Both the position numbers and the translations under genes were made by a program. Shown one piece after another: positions 7,983 to 16,354 of a DNA stretch of 64,000 nt; within the stretch, counting starts at the first letter, position 1; each line of letters begins with the position of its first letter. Source of the DNA: Sabulibacter ruber (lineage in GTDB: Bacteria > Bacteroidota > Bacteroidia > Cytophagales > Hymenobacteraceae); contig NZ_JAFFID010000005.1 of assembly GCF_017355955.1 (NCBI RefSeq), positions 186,001-250,000 on the forward strand, in the 5' to 3' direction. The notes under the pieces were generated by a model. That model worked only from the letters and a program-made list of their open reading frames with translations, did no database searches and was not told the DNA's origin.

Positions 7983-8921
7983 TTACGCTTCGGTAGGCAT
8001 GTTGTCCAGCACGTCCATCACCTCACGGACGGCTTTTTCAGAGGCTCTCAACAAAGCCATCTCGTCTTCGTTCAGTTGCAGTTCAATCACTTTCTCAATG
8101 CCGTTTTTGCCCAGCACTACCGGAACGCCCAGGTACGTACCATCAATGCCGTACTCGCCTTCCAGTTTAATACAAACCGGGAACACGCGTTTCTGGTCAC
8201 GCACAATGGCTTCCACCATTTGCGCCGCGGCGGAGCCTGGGGCATACCAGGCCGAAGTGCCCATCAGTTTCACCAGCTCGCCGCCACCGTTTTTGGTGCG
8301 GTCTACAATGGCGTCTAGTTTGGCAGGGTCAATCAGTTCGGTTACCGGAATACCGCCTACGGTGGTGTAGCGCGGAAGCGGCACCATGGTGTCGCCGTGG
8401 CCGCCCATGAGCACTGCCTGGATATCTTTTGGAGAAACGTTGAGCTCTTCGGCCAGGAACGCGCGGTAGCGGGCGGTATCCAGAATACCGGCCATGCCCA
8501 TCACCTTGGTGCGGGGCAGTTTAGAGGTGAGGTGCGCCTGGTAAGTCATCACGTCCAGCGGGTTGGAAACCACAATGATGATGGCCTCGGGCGAGTGCTT
8601 GATCACGTTCTCGGTTACGGAACGAACAATACCGGCGTTGGTGCTGATCAGGTCGTCGCGCGTCATGCCGGGTTTGCGGGGCAAGCCTGAAGTAATCACC
8701 ACCACGTCTGAATTGGCGGTACGCGTGTAATCATTGGTGACGCCCACGGTGCGGGTGTCATATAAATTGATAGGCGATTTCTGCCAGATATCCAATGCCT
8801 TGCCTTCGGCGAAGCCTTCTTTGATATCTACTAACACTACTTCATTGGCGATTTCGCGGTACGCTAAAACGTCGGCACACGTGGCGCCTACATTACCGGC
8901 TCCAACTACGGTTACTTTCAT
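7983..8921 (-). CDS. mdh: Malate dehydrogenase (LDH-like type)
   Basis: A 312-residue NAD-dependent enzyme interconverting malate and oxaloacetate in the TCA cycle. Visible are the Rossmann motif GAGNVG at residues 7-12, the NAD-selecting Asp in LVDIKEG, the substrate-loop Arg pair in SGLPRKPGMTRDDL, the active-site Asp/Arg in LDTARYRAFLA, and catalytic His in GGHGDTMVPL. The LDH-like form is usual in Bacteroidota. Length is typical and the start ATG is followed at once by the nucleotide-binding strand. It is monocistronic with its own terminator. Confidence 0.97.
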   Translation of the reverse strand: MKVTVVGAGNVGATCADVLAYREIANEVVLVDIKEGFAEGKALDIWQKSPINLYDTRTVGVTNDYTRTANSDVVVITSGLPRKPGMTRDDLISTNAGIVRSVTENVIKHSPEAIIIVVSNPLDVMTYQAHLTSKLPRTKVMGMAGILDTARYRAFLAEELNVSPKDIQAVLMGGHGDTMVPLPRYTTVGGIPVTELIDPAKLDAIVDRTKNGGGELVKLMGTSAWYAPGSAAAQMVEAIVRDQKRVFPVCIKLEGEYGIDGTYLGVPVVLGKNGIEKVIELQLNEDEMALLRASEKAVREVMDVLDNMPTEA

Positions 8922-9012
8922 TCTTTTTAGGTTTGGTTAGACGGATATACTACTAGACTACGTGGTGAAATTAGAAAAAAGGGCGTCACCTGAAAATTAT
9001 TTCCTCATTATC

Positions 9013-9121
9013 TGATTAATTGTTGATTTCCAAGGACTAATTGTTCATTGCTGATTGTCGATGGTTCATTGTTGATTGCTCATTGATGATTGCTCATTGA
9101 TGATTGCTGATTGCTGATTGT
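9013..9121. repeat. Degenerate ATTG-rich tandem repeat
   Basis: Reiterations of CATTGATGATTG and TGCTGATTG, with related inverted copies at 9214-9237 running into the tilS stop codon. The interval 8922-9234 otherwise holds only IR38 copy 4. No ORF is visible. Confidence 0.7.
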
Positions 9122-9160
9122 TGTTTCAGGCCTGTTTTCCTGAAAACAGCGGTAAAACAG
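9122..9160. repeat. IR38 palindromic element, copy 4
   Basis: TGTTTCAGG then CTGTTTTCCTGAAAACAG, then GGTAAAACAG; a near-consensus inner palindrome. It lies 75 bp beyond the minus-strand tilS stop. Confidence 0.75.
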
Positions 9161-9234
9161 CTTTTCTCCAAAATCTCCCCGAAGCCGCTTAACTTGAAGA
9201 CCCTAACTGATTAACAACAATCATCAATCATCAA

Positions 9235-10563
9235 TCACGCCCTGGTTACGGTGATCTCCACTACTTCCTGCGTATTCTCGGTTACCTTGAAGCGGTTGTC
9301 CAATTGCTGCCCAATGACCCAGGTAAGCGAAGCATCTGACACCAGCACCCAAACGTCGGGCTTCAGGTTGGCGGGTACCTTTTTGTCAATGAGCAGGTCG
9401 CTCACTTTTTTCTTGCCGTTCATGCCCAGCGGGATAAACCAGTCGCCTTCCTTCCAGGGTCTTAATTTAAGCGGAAGCTTGAGCAGGGCGGCATCCAGGG
9501 CGGCGGTGTCTTTGGAGCGGGGCACTTTGTAGCCCTCGGCGGGTTTCCGGGCTATTTTCGCCAGATAAGGCCCAAATCGGATTTCGGTGGCGTCTTCTGG
9601 TACCAGCACACTGCCAAATTTCTCCAATGGCTTAGGCGTGATGACCAGGTCCTCGCGGTCTTTCACCAGCAGGTGGGTAGGGGAGGCGAACGTCTTACCC
9701 GGGATGCCCTCCCAGGCGGCGGCAATTTCCTGCGCCTGCACATAGGAGAAATGGAACGGTTTTAGCAGTTCGTGAAGCAAAACCACCGGGGCGGGGCTGG
9801 CCTGCAGCGGAGCAATAGAAAGGTGCGTGGCGCCGTTCTCCTCACGTTGCGTTTTGGCCTTCAGTTCCTGAAAAGAGGCCAGAAACACGGCCTCGGCGCC
9901 TTGCAGGCGTTCCAGGGTCTGGGTGAAGGTCTCTTCCAGGTTGGGGTTGAGCTGCTTGAGCACCGGAATTACCTCGTGGCGTACCAGGTTGCGGTTGTAT
10001 TTGCGGCTCTCGTTGCTGGAATCTTCCCGCCACGCCAGGCGTTTAGCTACTAGCCAGTCGTACAGGTCATCTTTGGTGAGGCTGAGGAGCGGGCGGATGA
10101 GGTTTCCGTTTTTGGGCAGAATTCCGTGAAGTCCGGCCAAACCGGTGCCGCGCACCAGGTTCAGGAGCACGGTTTCCAGCGCATCGGACTGATGATGAGC
10201 CGTGGCGATGACGTCGTAGCCCAGTTGCTGGCGCATCTGCTCAAACCACTGGTAGCGCAGGGTGCGGGCCGCCATCTGGATGGAAATGCCTTCCTGCTCG
10301 GCGAAGGCCTGGGTCTGGAACTGCTCACTGTAGAACGGGGCATCATACTGCTTGGCCAGTTTGCGCACAAAGAGCTCATCGGCATCAGATTCCTCGCCGC
10401 GCAGCCCAAAGTTGCAGTGCAGTACCGCAAATGGCAGTTTGAGGCGGTGCAGGACATCGGCCAACACTACAGAGTCAAGGCCTCCGCTTACGGCGGCCAG
10501 GATTCTGGTGTCAGAGGTGGCTAACTGGTGGGCATTTATATATTGTAAAACTTTCTGGAGCAT
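9235..10563 (-). CDS. tilS: tRNA(Ile)-lysidine synthetase TilS
   Basis: A 442-residue ATP-dependent enzyme that turns C34 of the tRNA-Ile CAU anticodon into lysidine so that it reads AUA. The PP-loop motif SGGLDS is at residues 26-31. The conserved pieces LHCNFGLRGEESDADE, ATAHHQSDALET and RPLL follow. The C-terminal TilS domain is recognisable near RPWKEGDWFIPLGMNGKKKVSDLL. The frame is open upstream to about 10827, but the ATG at 10563 gives the canonical N-terminus; the longer form would overlap the divergent lptA-like gene. The TGA stop sits inside an ATTG-type microrepeat. Confidence 0.95.
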   Translation of the reverse strand: MLQKVLQYINAHQLATSDTRILAAVSGGLDSVVLADVLHRLKLPFAVLHCNFGLRGEESDADELFVRKLAKQYDAPFYSEQFQTQAFAEQEGISIQMAARTLRYQWFEQMRQQLGYDVIATAHHQSDALETVLLNLVRGTGLAGLHGILPKNGNLIRPLLSLTKDDLYDWLVAKRLAWREDSSNESRKYNRNLVRHEVIPVLKQLNPNLEETFTQTLERLQGAEAVFLASFQELKAKTQREENGATHLSIAPLQASPAPVVLLHELLKPFHFSYVQAQEIAAAWEGIPGKTFASPTHLLVKDREDLVITPKPLEKFGSVLVPEDATEIRFGPYLAKIARKPAEGYKVPRSKDTAALDAALLKLPLKLRPWKEGDWFIPLGMNGKKKVSDLLIDKKVPANLKPDVWVLVSDASLTWVIGQQLDNRFKVTENTQEVVEITVTRA

Positions 10564-10612
10564 CGGTGAAGGAAGGGTATTTTTAGTATTTTCGCAGCTA
10601 TTGCAATTATTG

Positions 10613-12307
10613 ATGAAGTTCACAAAGATAGTTTTAGTATCTCTTTTCTCCCTGTTTTCTGTGGTGTTGGCTTTTGGCCAGGGAACACAGCCGCAGTTAC
10701 AGCCGCAAGGAGGCGGGCAGCCGGTGGATGTGTCGGCGAATACGCTCCAATCTGGCCGGTACAACGGGGAAGAGGTAAGGCGCTTGCTGGGTAACGTGGT
10801 CATGCGCCAGGGTGCTACCACGCTCACCGCAGATTCTGCTTACCAGTACGCCAGCGACCGCAACCGGTTAGAGGTTTTTGGGAACGTGCACATCACCCAG
10901 CCGGGCATGGACGCCACCAGCGCCACCGCCAGTTATGACGGTACCCGCCGCATTGCCAACATGCGGGGCGGCGTAACCCTGCGCGATGAGCAGATGACCC
11001 TCACCACACCCTCATTGGATTACGACCTCAACGCCAAGAAAGCGTTCTATACCACTACCGGTAACATTGTAGGACCAGACTACACCATTCAGAGCCAGTT
11101 GGGTACCTACACCTCAGATGATAAAGTCCTTACGTTCAAAAAGAACATCAAATACGTGGGCCAGAACGCCGAGGTGCTGTCAGATACCATGGCTTATAAC
11201 ACGGTGACCAAGGTGGTGGAGTTCTTTGGGCCTACTACCATCAAGTCGCCAGACGGTACACTGTTTGCCAACCGCGGCACCTACAACACGGTCACCCGTG
11301 AGTCTAATTTCAGGGGCAACGCCAGCATCAAAACCCCGGATTACCTGATCAAAGGCGAAATACTGACCTACGACAAAACCAAGGAGTATTATACCGCTTC
11401 CCGTAATGTGTCTATGACGTCTATCAAAGACACCACCATTATTACGGGGCAAACGGCTTTGTACTGGCGGGCGAGGGGAAGGGCCAAGGTCTTTGGCTCA
11501 CCGGTGATGCGCACCATAGAAAAGCGGGATACCATGTACCTCTCCGCGGATACGCTGGTTTCGGTGGAGAACGTGAAAGACAAGACTAAAAAGGGCAAGC
11601 TGTACGCCTACAATGACGTGCGTATCTTCAAGTCAGATTTGCAGGGCCTCTGTGATTCGCTCACCTATGACCAGCAGGACTCCACCATCTACATGAACTT
11701 GAACCCGCGTTTGTGGGCGAACAAAAACCAGATGACGGCTGATAGTGTAGTCATCAAAATCCGGAACAATACCGTGGACCAGATGCGGATGTTCGGGAAT
11801 TCCTTTGCAATCTCAGTGGATACGCTGGATAACTACAACCAGGTGAAAGGCCGAACAATGGTGGCCTTTTTTGCTGATGGCAAGATCAGGCGTATTGACG
11901 TGAACGGAAACGGCGAGAGCCTCTATTTCGCCTTGCAGGGCGACACGTCTACCATAGGCATGAACCGGGCCGTGTGCAGTGACATGCGCATGATTTTCCA
12001 GGACGGGCAGGTACAATATATCACGTTCATGGAAAACCCAGACGCCAAACTGATTCCGCCACATGAGTTGCAGGAGCCTGATAAACGGCTGAAAGGCTTT
12101 GTCTGGAGAAGCGATGAGAAACCTACCCGGGCTATGGTACTGGCCAAACGGACCCCAGCCAAGAAGAAAACAACGCCTGCCAAAGGCAGTGGCACCCAGG
12201 CCAAAAACGCAAAGCAACCGGCTAAGCCAGACAAGAAAGCCAAAACCACCGCGGCCCAAGACAAAGGAGCCAAGAAACGGGCACCTAAAGTGACCAGCGC
12301 CCGGTAA
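10613..12307 (+). CDS. OstA/LptA-like LPS transport protein
   Basis: A 564-residue exported protein. The signal peptide is residues 1-22 (MKFTKIVLVSLFSLFSVVLA). A long beta-jellyroll OstA domain begins NTLQSGRYNGEEVRRLLGNV and contains repeated phrases like TLTADSAYQY and LTTPSLDY. LptA-type proteins bridge the periplasm for lipopolysaccharide transport. The last 55 residues are a Lys/Ala/Pro-rich basic tail (KRTPAKKKTT), which is unusual for a periplasmic protein and may bind acidic polymers. The start ATG is only 49 bp from the divergent tilS start. It heads the lptA-bamD-rpoZ-coaBC block; 75 bp separate it from bamD. Confidence 0.88.
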   Translation: MKFTKIVLVSLFSLFSVVLAFGQGTQPQLQPQGGGQPVDVSANTLQSGRYNGEEVRRLLGNVVMRQGATTLTADSAYQYASDRNRLEVFGNVHITQPGMDATSATASYDGTRRIANMRGGVTLRDEQMTLTTPSLDYDLNAKKAFYTTTGNIVGPDYTIQSQLGTYTSDDKVLTFKKNIKYVGQNAEVLSDTMAYNTVTKVVEFFGPTTIKSPDGTLFANRGTYNTVTRESNFRGNASIKTPDYLIKGEILTYDKTKEYYTASRNVSMTSIKDTTIITGQTALYWRARGRAKVFGSPVMRTIEKRDTMYLSADTLVSVENVKDKTKKGKLYAYNDVRIFKSDLQGLCDSLTYDQQDSTIYMNLNPRLWANKNQMTADSVVIKIRNNTVDQMRMFGNSFAISVDTLDNYNQVKGRTMVAFFADGKIRRIDVNGNGESLYFALQGDTSTIGMNRAVCSDMRMIFQDGQVQYITFMENPDAKLIPPHELQEPDKRLKGFVWRSDEKPTRAMVLAKRTPAKKKTTPAKGSGTQAKNAKQPAKPDKKAKTTAAQDKGAKKRAPKVTSAR

Positions 12308-12342
12308 AAACCAGGCGCTATACTGAATGGAAAGGCCCAACG

Positions 12343-12375
12343 TTCTGTTACATATAAAAAAAATCGTTATTTTTG
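12343..12375 (+). promoter_or_regulatory. Candidate Bacteroidota-type promoter of bamD
   Basis: A -7 box TATTTTTG (12368-12375) fits TAnnTTTG. A weak -33 candidate TTCTG lies about 20 nt upstream. Transcription would start close to the ATG at 12383. Confidence 0.4.
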
Positions 12376-12382
12376 CGCGCTT

Positions 12383-13237
12383 ATGACTAAACGCATTCTT
12401 TCCTATTTGCCCATCATGCTCATGGTAGTAGTACTGGGCGCTTGTGGGAAATACAATAAAATCCTGAAAAGCGACGACGTAGACAAGAAATACGCCGCGG
12501 CTCTTTCTTATTATGAGAAAGAAGATTATGACAAAGCCGGTGCTTTACTGGAAGACCTGATGCCTCTGTTAAAAGGACGCAGCGAGTACGAGCGAGCTAA
12601 CTTCCTGTACGCCTATACCAAATACCACCAGGGCCTGTACCTGGAAAGCTCTTTCCACTTCACTTCCTTTGGGCAGACTTTCCCGCGGAGCCAGTACGCT
12701 GAAGAGGCAGCATTCATGAATGCCAAATCACTGACCAACGAGTCTCCAGATCAGAACCTGGACCAGCAGAGCACTTCGCAAGCCATGACTGCCCTGCAGG
12801 AGTTCATGCGCCGGTATCCGCAGAGCAAGTACATGCAGGAAGCCAACACCATTTATGATGAGCTTTCCCGTAAGATTGAACTGAAGGCTTTTGACAACGC
12901 CAGACAATACTACAAGCTTACCAACTACGATCCTCAGTACTACAAGGCAGCGGTTGTGGCCCTGGAGAACTTCCGGAAAAACTTCCCTTCTTCCACGTAC
13001 AATGAAGAAGCTGCTTACCTTCGCTTAGATGCCCAGTTCAACTACGCCAAGGAAAGTATTGAGACCAAGCAACGCGACCGCTACCTGGAAGCCGTTGCCA
13101 TGTACCAGGCGTTTGTAGATGCATATCCGCAGAGCAAGTTTTTGCGTAACGCCGAAGAGCGCTACGATGCCAGCCGTCAGGCCCTGGAGAGACTGAGCAA
13201 GAGTCAGCCAGCCGCCGCCACGGCAACCAACCAATAA
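12383..13237 (+). CDS. bamD: Outer membrane assembly lipoprotein BamD
   Basis: A 284-residue lipoprotein: the signal peptide ends in the lipobox LGAC, with Cys about residue 21. Tetratricopeptide-type helical pairs follow (ALSYYEKEDYDKAGALLEDL, FPRSQYAEEAAFMNAKS, RYPQSKYMQEANTIYDEL, FVDAYPQSKFLRNAEERY). BamD is a periplasmic-face component of the BAM complex that inserts beta-barrel proteins into the outer membrane. It precedes rpoZ by 32 bp, which is the usual Bacteroidota order. Confidence 0.95.
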   Translation: MTKRILSYLPIMLMVVVLGACGKYNKILKSDDVDKKYAAALSYYEKEDYDKAGALLEDLMPLLKGRSEYERANFLYAYTKYHQGLYLESSFHFTSFGQTFPRSQYAEEAAFMNAKSLTNESPDQNLDQQSTSQAMTALQEFMRRYPQSKYMQEANTIYDELSRKIELKAFDNARQYYKLTNYDPQYYKAAVVALENFRKNFPSSTYNEEAAYLRLDAQFNYAKESIETKQRDRYLEAVAMYQAFVDAYPQSKFLRNAEERYDASRQALERLSKSQPAAATATNQ

Positions 13238-13269
13238 TTTTTCATTTGTAAACCCAATTCACTAGCTAT

Positions 13270-13599
13270 ATGGCCCAAGTACCAGCATCCATTGTAACGC
13301 GTAATATCTCTGACCTGGCCACTGAAACCGGTAACGTATACGAGTCTATCTCTATCATCTCTAAGCGTGCCAACCAGATTGCCGTAAAGGTGAAAGAGGA
13401 GTTGAACTCTAAACTAGCCGAGTTTGCTACTACCGTAGATAACCTGGAAGAGGTGTTCGAGAACCGCGAGCAGATTGAGATCTCTAAATACTATGAGCGT
13501 CTTCCTAAGCCTACCAACATGGCTATTGAAGAGTTCATTGAAGGCAAAGTGTATTTCCGCAAAGCCGACGACGAAGCGCAAACTTCATCTGCGCTTTAA
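13270..13599 (+). CDS. rpoZ: DNA-directed RNA polymerase omega subunit, Bacteroidota form
   Basis: A 109-residue protein starting MAQVPASIVTRNISDLATET. It contains VYESISIISKRANQIAVKVK, which corresponds to the omega helix that clamps the beta-prime subunit. The acidic tail KADDEAQ is typical. Omega helps RNA polymerase assembly. The gene lies between bamD and coaBC as in relatives; coaBC starts 15 bp downstream. Confidence 0.92.
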   Translation: MAQVPASIVTRNISDLATETGNVYESISIISKRANQIAVKVKEELNSKLAEFATTVDNLEEVFENREQIEISKYYERLPKPTNMAIEEFIEGKVYFRKADDEAQTSSAL

Positions 13600-13613
13600 T
13601 CCACCGTTTCTGA

Positions 13614-14174
13614 ATGCTTCGGCATAAGAAAATACTCCTGGGGGTTTGCGGTAGCATAGCAGCATACAAAGCGGCTTTGCTGGTGCGGCTCCTCATCAAA
13701 GCAGAAGCAGAAGTGCAGGTAATCCTGACCACTTCTGCTTCTGCTTTTATAACCCCTGTAACGTTAGCCACCTTATCCAAAAGACCGGTCTTAACCGAGT
13801 TCGTGCGTGATGACAACTCCGGTCTGTGGCACAACCACGTGGAACTGGGCCTTTGGGCCGATGTCATGCTGGTGGCACCCGCCAGCGCCAATACGGTGGC
13901 CAAGTTTGCCCGGGGTTTGTGCGACAATCTTCTATCGGCTACGTATCTCTCGGCCCGGTGCCCGGTGTTTGTGGCGCCCGCCATGGACCTGGACATGTAC
14001 CAGCACCCGGCCGTGCAGGAGAATTTCCGGTTGCTGCGCTCCTACGGAAACCACATCATTGAAGCCGGTCACGGAGAGTTGGCCAGCGGCCTGGTAGGGC
14101 AGGGACGCCTGGCGGAGCCCGAGGAGATTGTTCAGGTTTTACAACAGCATTTTATTTCTCATAACATTGTTTAG
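13614..14174 (+). CDS. coaBC: CoaBC, phosphopantothenoylcysteine decarboxylase half (reading frame breaks at its end)
   Basis: A 186-residue flavoprotein half of the CoA enzyme. It removes CO2 from phosphopantothenoylcysteine using FMN. Visible are GVCGSIAAYKAALLVR at the N-terminus, the active-site His in WHNHVELGLWAD, APASANTVAKFARG with the PASANT motif, and PAMDLDMYQHPA. Normally this half is fused to the synthase half. Here the frame stops with TAG at 14172-14174, and the synthase half continues in another frame with almost no gap. This means a frameshift, a sequencing error, or a true split. An 18-bp perfect inverted repeat lies inside this half (13698-13747). Confidence 0.9.
   Translation: MLRHKKILLGVCGSIAAYKAALLVRLLIKAEAEVQVILTTSASAFITPVTLATLSKRPVLTEFVRDDNSGLWHNHVELGLWADVMLVAPASANTVAKFARGLCDNLLSATYLSARCPVFVAPAMDLDMYQHPAVQENFRLLRSYGNHIIEAGHGELASGLVGQGRLAEPEEIVQVLQQHFISHNIV
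13698..13747. repeat. Strong stem-loop inside the coaBC coding sequence
   Basis: Perfect 18-bp arms (13698-13715 and 13730-13747), the left one AAAGCAGAAGCAGAAGTG, with a 14-nt loop. It codes for the KAEAEVQ to SASAF stretch, about 30-45 codons into the gene. Confidence 0.85.
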
Positions 14175-14829
14175 CGGCAAGAAAGTCCTGATCACCGCCG
14201 GGCCTACCTATGAGCCTTTAGACCCGGTTCGTTTTATTGGCAATCATTCCACCGGCAAAATGGGGTATGCCCTGGCCCGCACCCTGGCCGAGCAAGGAGC
14301 AGAGGTTTTCTTAGTTTCTGGCCCTACCGCCCTGAAAATGGAGCACCCCAACGTGCAGGTAACCCCCGTGATGACCGCCGATGAGATGTACGCCGCCTGC
14401 CAGCAGATAGCTCTCGAGGCAGACCTCTGGATCTTTGCCGCCGCCGTGGCCGACTACAAACCCAGCCAGACGGCTACTTCTAAAATAAAAAAAAGTGACG
14501 CCACGTTTACCATTGAACTGGTGAAGAACGTTGATATAGCGGCTGCCTTAGGTCAACAGAAGCGTACAGATCAGTTTGCGGTAGGCTTCGCCCTGGAAAC
14601 TGATCAGGAACTGGAGAACGCCCGCACCAAACTTCTCAAGAAAAACCTGAACATGGTGGTGCTGAACTCCCTGCGTGATCCCGGGGCTGGTTTCAAGCAC
14701 GACACCAACAAGATCACCATTGTGAAACCCACCACGGTAGAGGAGTTTGCGTTGAAGACCAAAGACGAGGTAGCCTTGGATATTCTGGAATCTATAAAAG
14801 CTGAATGGGCATGTTTGCAAAGAAAATAG
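14167..14829 (+). CDS. coaBC: CoaBC, phosphopantothenate-cysteine ligase half (out of frame with the first half)
   Basis: About 220 residues beginning FSGKKVLITAGPTYEPLDPV, the start of the CTP-dependent ligase domain. Then come RFIGNHSTGKMGYALA, FAAAVADYKP, IELVKNVDIAAALG and FALETD. It joins cysteine to phosphopantothenate. There is no ATG before the conserved GPTYEP motif. Either a TTG at 14167, overlapping the stop of the first half, serves as start, or the two halves are one gene broken by a single-base change near 14150-14170. The join LQQHFIS.../...FSGKKVLITAG is just where a fused protein would have its linker. The end overlaps the next gene by 25 bp. Confidence 0.85.
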   Translation: MFSGKKVLITAGPTYEPLDPVRFIGNHSTGKMGYALARTLAEQGAEVFLVSGPTALKMEHPNVQVTPVMTADEMYAACQQIALEADLWIFAAAVADYKPSQTATSKIKKSDATFTIELVKNVDIAAALGQQKRTDQFAVGFALETDQELENARTKLLKKNLNMVVLNSLRDPGAGFKHDTNKITIVKPTTVEEFALKTKDEVALDILESIKAEWACLQRK

Positions 14830-15719
14830 CCGGGGTGGCGTTGTGGCTCTTGTTGCCATTGTCTGCCTGGGCGCAGGAACTACGGTGCGAAGTGATTGTG
14901 AACAGTGAGCAGGTGCAGGCCACGGATAGGCAGGTGTTCCAGCAGATGCAGAACGCTATTTCCGAAGTTATGAACAACACCCGTTGGACCAGCGATGTGT
15001 ACCAGAACGAGGAGCGCATCCGCTGCAAGATGTTCATCACCTTACGCGCTATGCCGCAGATTGGCGTGTACGAGGCCAATACCCAGATCATCTCCAGTCG
15101 ACCTACTTACGGAACCGGCTACGAGACCACGGTGCTTTCCTTCGTGGACACCAACTTCGGGTTTGAATACAATCCGGCCCAGCCGCTGCAGTACTCTCCC
15201 AATACCTACACCACCAACCTCATGGCCATTCTGTCTTTCTATGCCTACACCATCATCGGGATGGACAATGACAGCTTCTCCCGCTTGGGCGGAGCCAATG
15301 CCTTGGCCGAGGCCAGCAACATCCTGAACCTGGTAACCTCAGCCGGGACAACGGCTGGAGGCTGGAGCGCCACCGCTGATACCCGTAACCGCTATTGGCT
15401 TATCAATAACCTCCAGGATCCGCAGTTTGAGCCGTTCAGAAGCGCCGTGTACCTGTACCACCGTCAGGGATTGGACATGATGGCCCAGGACCCCGAGAAA
15501 GCCCGGCAGAACATTCTGGAAGCGTTGCGCAACATTCAGCAAGTGGCGCGCATCAGACCGGGAGCAGCCGCTTTGCGCTCGTTTTTTGAAGCCAAAGCAG
15601 CAGAATTGAGCAGCGCGTTCGCCTCGGCCACACCGCCCCAGAAGCAGCAAGCCTACGATATCCTCTCGCAGATGGACCCAACCAACCGCGCCCGGTATGA
15701 ATCGTTGCTGAAGCGTTAA
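14805..15719 (+). CDS. DUF4835 family exported protein (PorD-like)
   Basis: A 304-residue protein with a signal peptide (about residues 1-21, ending SAWAQ). The mature start ELRCEVIVNSEQVQATDRQV is the characteristic opening of DUF4835, a Bacteroidota-only family; I recall some databases naming it PorD, with a role in type IX secretion, but this is not certain. The C-terminus ends YDILSQMDPTNRARYESLLKR, also typical. Start ATG at 14805 or 14811, both overlapping the coaBC end, so translation may be coupled. The position between coaBC and recN is conserved in the phylum. Confidence 0.85.
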   Translation: MGMFAKKIAGVALWLLLPLSAWAQELRCEVIVNSEQVQATDRQVFQQMQNAISEVMNNTRWTSDVYQNEERIRCKMFITLRAMPQIGVYEANTQIISSRPTYGTGYETTVLSFVDTNFGFEYNPAQPLQYSPNTYTTNLMAILSFYAYTIIGMDNDSFSRLGGANALAEASNILNLVTSAGTTAGGWSATADTRNRYWLINNLQDPQFEPFRSAVYLYHRQGLDMMAQDPEKARQNILEALRNIQQVARIRPGAAALRSFFEAKAAELSSAFASATPPQKQQAYDILSQMDPTNRARYESLLKR

Positions 15720-15723
15720 GTTG

Positions 15724-15762
15724 CTGTTTCGGGCTCATTTTCCGGAAAATGCCGTTAAAACG
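15724..15762. repeat. IR38 palindromic element, copy 5
   Basis: Starts 4 bp after the PorD-like stop. CTGTTTCGGGCTCATTTTCC on the left, mirrored by GGAAAATGCCGTTAAAACG on the right. Confidence 0.75.
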
Positions 15763-15869
15763 CCAAGCCGAAATCAACTGCTCCAAAACCCGCATGTAGC
15801 AAATATGAGCCTTCAGGTTTTCGCAACTTCTGCTTTCTGGCTTGGTCTCAGATAAAAACATAAGTCAGC

Positions 15870-15907
15870 CGTTTTTAAGCTGATTTCCGGAAAATACCTT
15901 TAAAACC
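15870..15907. repeat. IR38 palindromic element, copy 6
   Basis: CGTTTTTAAGCTGATTTCC then GGAAAATACCTTTAAAACCG. Its right arm runs straight into the following terminator hairpin. Confidence 0.7.
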
Positions 15908-15955
15908 GTGAAGCCCTCAACACTATCAAAATGTGGTGAGGGCTTCGCGGTTTTT
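15905..15955 (+). terminator. Rho-independent terminator after the coaBC/PorD-like genes
   Basis: Long stem CGTGAAGCCCTCA paired with TGAGGGCTTCGCG, followed by GTTTTT. It closes the lptA-to-porD block. Confidence 0.8.
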
Positions 15956-16274
15956 GCTTGTAGGGCAGTTATATTCTCTCTTCAAATGACCAAATCACCG
16001 GAGTTTACCTGTTCTACCCTCCATTTGCCTGATCCTTTAATCCAGCCGATAGGATTGACAAACTCCTGCTTCTTTGTATATTAGGTTTCTGCTATGTGCC
16101 GAGAATCCTGCGGAAGTGAAGGGTGGTTTAATCAGTAGATTGGAGAACTCTGTTCCGTGAGGATTGGTTTACCTTATACCTCCAAAGCACGTAGAGAAAC
16201 AGGTCAGTCCTGAGCTGAGTTTTCAGAGGATGATCAGGAAATCTCAAGAGTAAATTTTTGGCTATATTTATTAG
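15956..16274. other. Intergenic interval without recognised content
   Basis: About 320 bp between the terminator and the recN promoter. I see no ORF of note, repeat or RNA gene here. Confidence 0.5.
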
Positions 16275-16304
16275 TTGTGGAAACTAAATAAATTAGCATC
16301 TTTG
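16275..16304 (+). promoter_or_regulatory. Candidate promoter of recN
   Basis: TTG (16275-16277), 19-nt spacer, then CATCTTTG (16297-16304), close to the Bacteroidota TTTG / TAnnTTTG pattern. Predicted start is about 45 nt before the ATG. Confidence 0.4.
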
Positions 16305-16354
16305 TCTATTGGAGTACATCAACACAACAAACCAGATAGAGGCATTCCTACCTT

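Noticed and set aside
8397-8690. Open frames antisense to mdh
   Set aside because: They mirror the codon periodicity of mdh and have no domain, start context or independent neighbours. Similar antisense frames over recN, ggt, the DAHP synthase and others were also discarded.
9013-9121. Possible CRISPR array
   Set aside because: The repeat unit is short, degenerate and lacks unique spacers of constant size. No cas genes are present.
10352-10612. N-terminal extension of the lptA-like gene
   Set aside because: It would overlap the start of tilS on the other strand and hide a good signal peptide that begins at 10613.
10563-10827. N-terminal extension of tilS by 88 codons
   Set aside because: The extra sequence is antisense to the lptA-like gene, has no TilS similarity and would remove the canonical N-terminus starting at the 10563 ATG.
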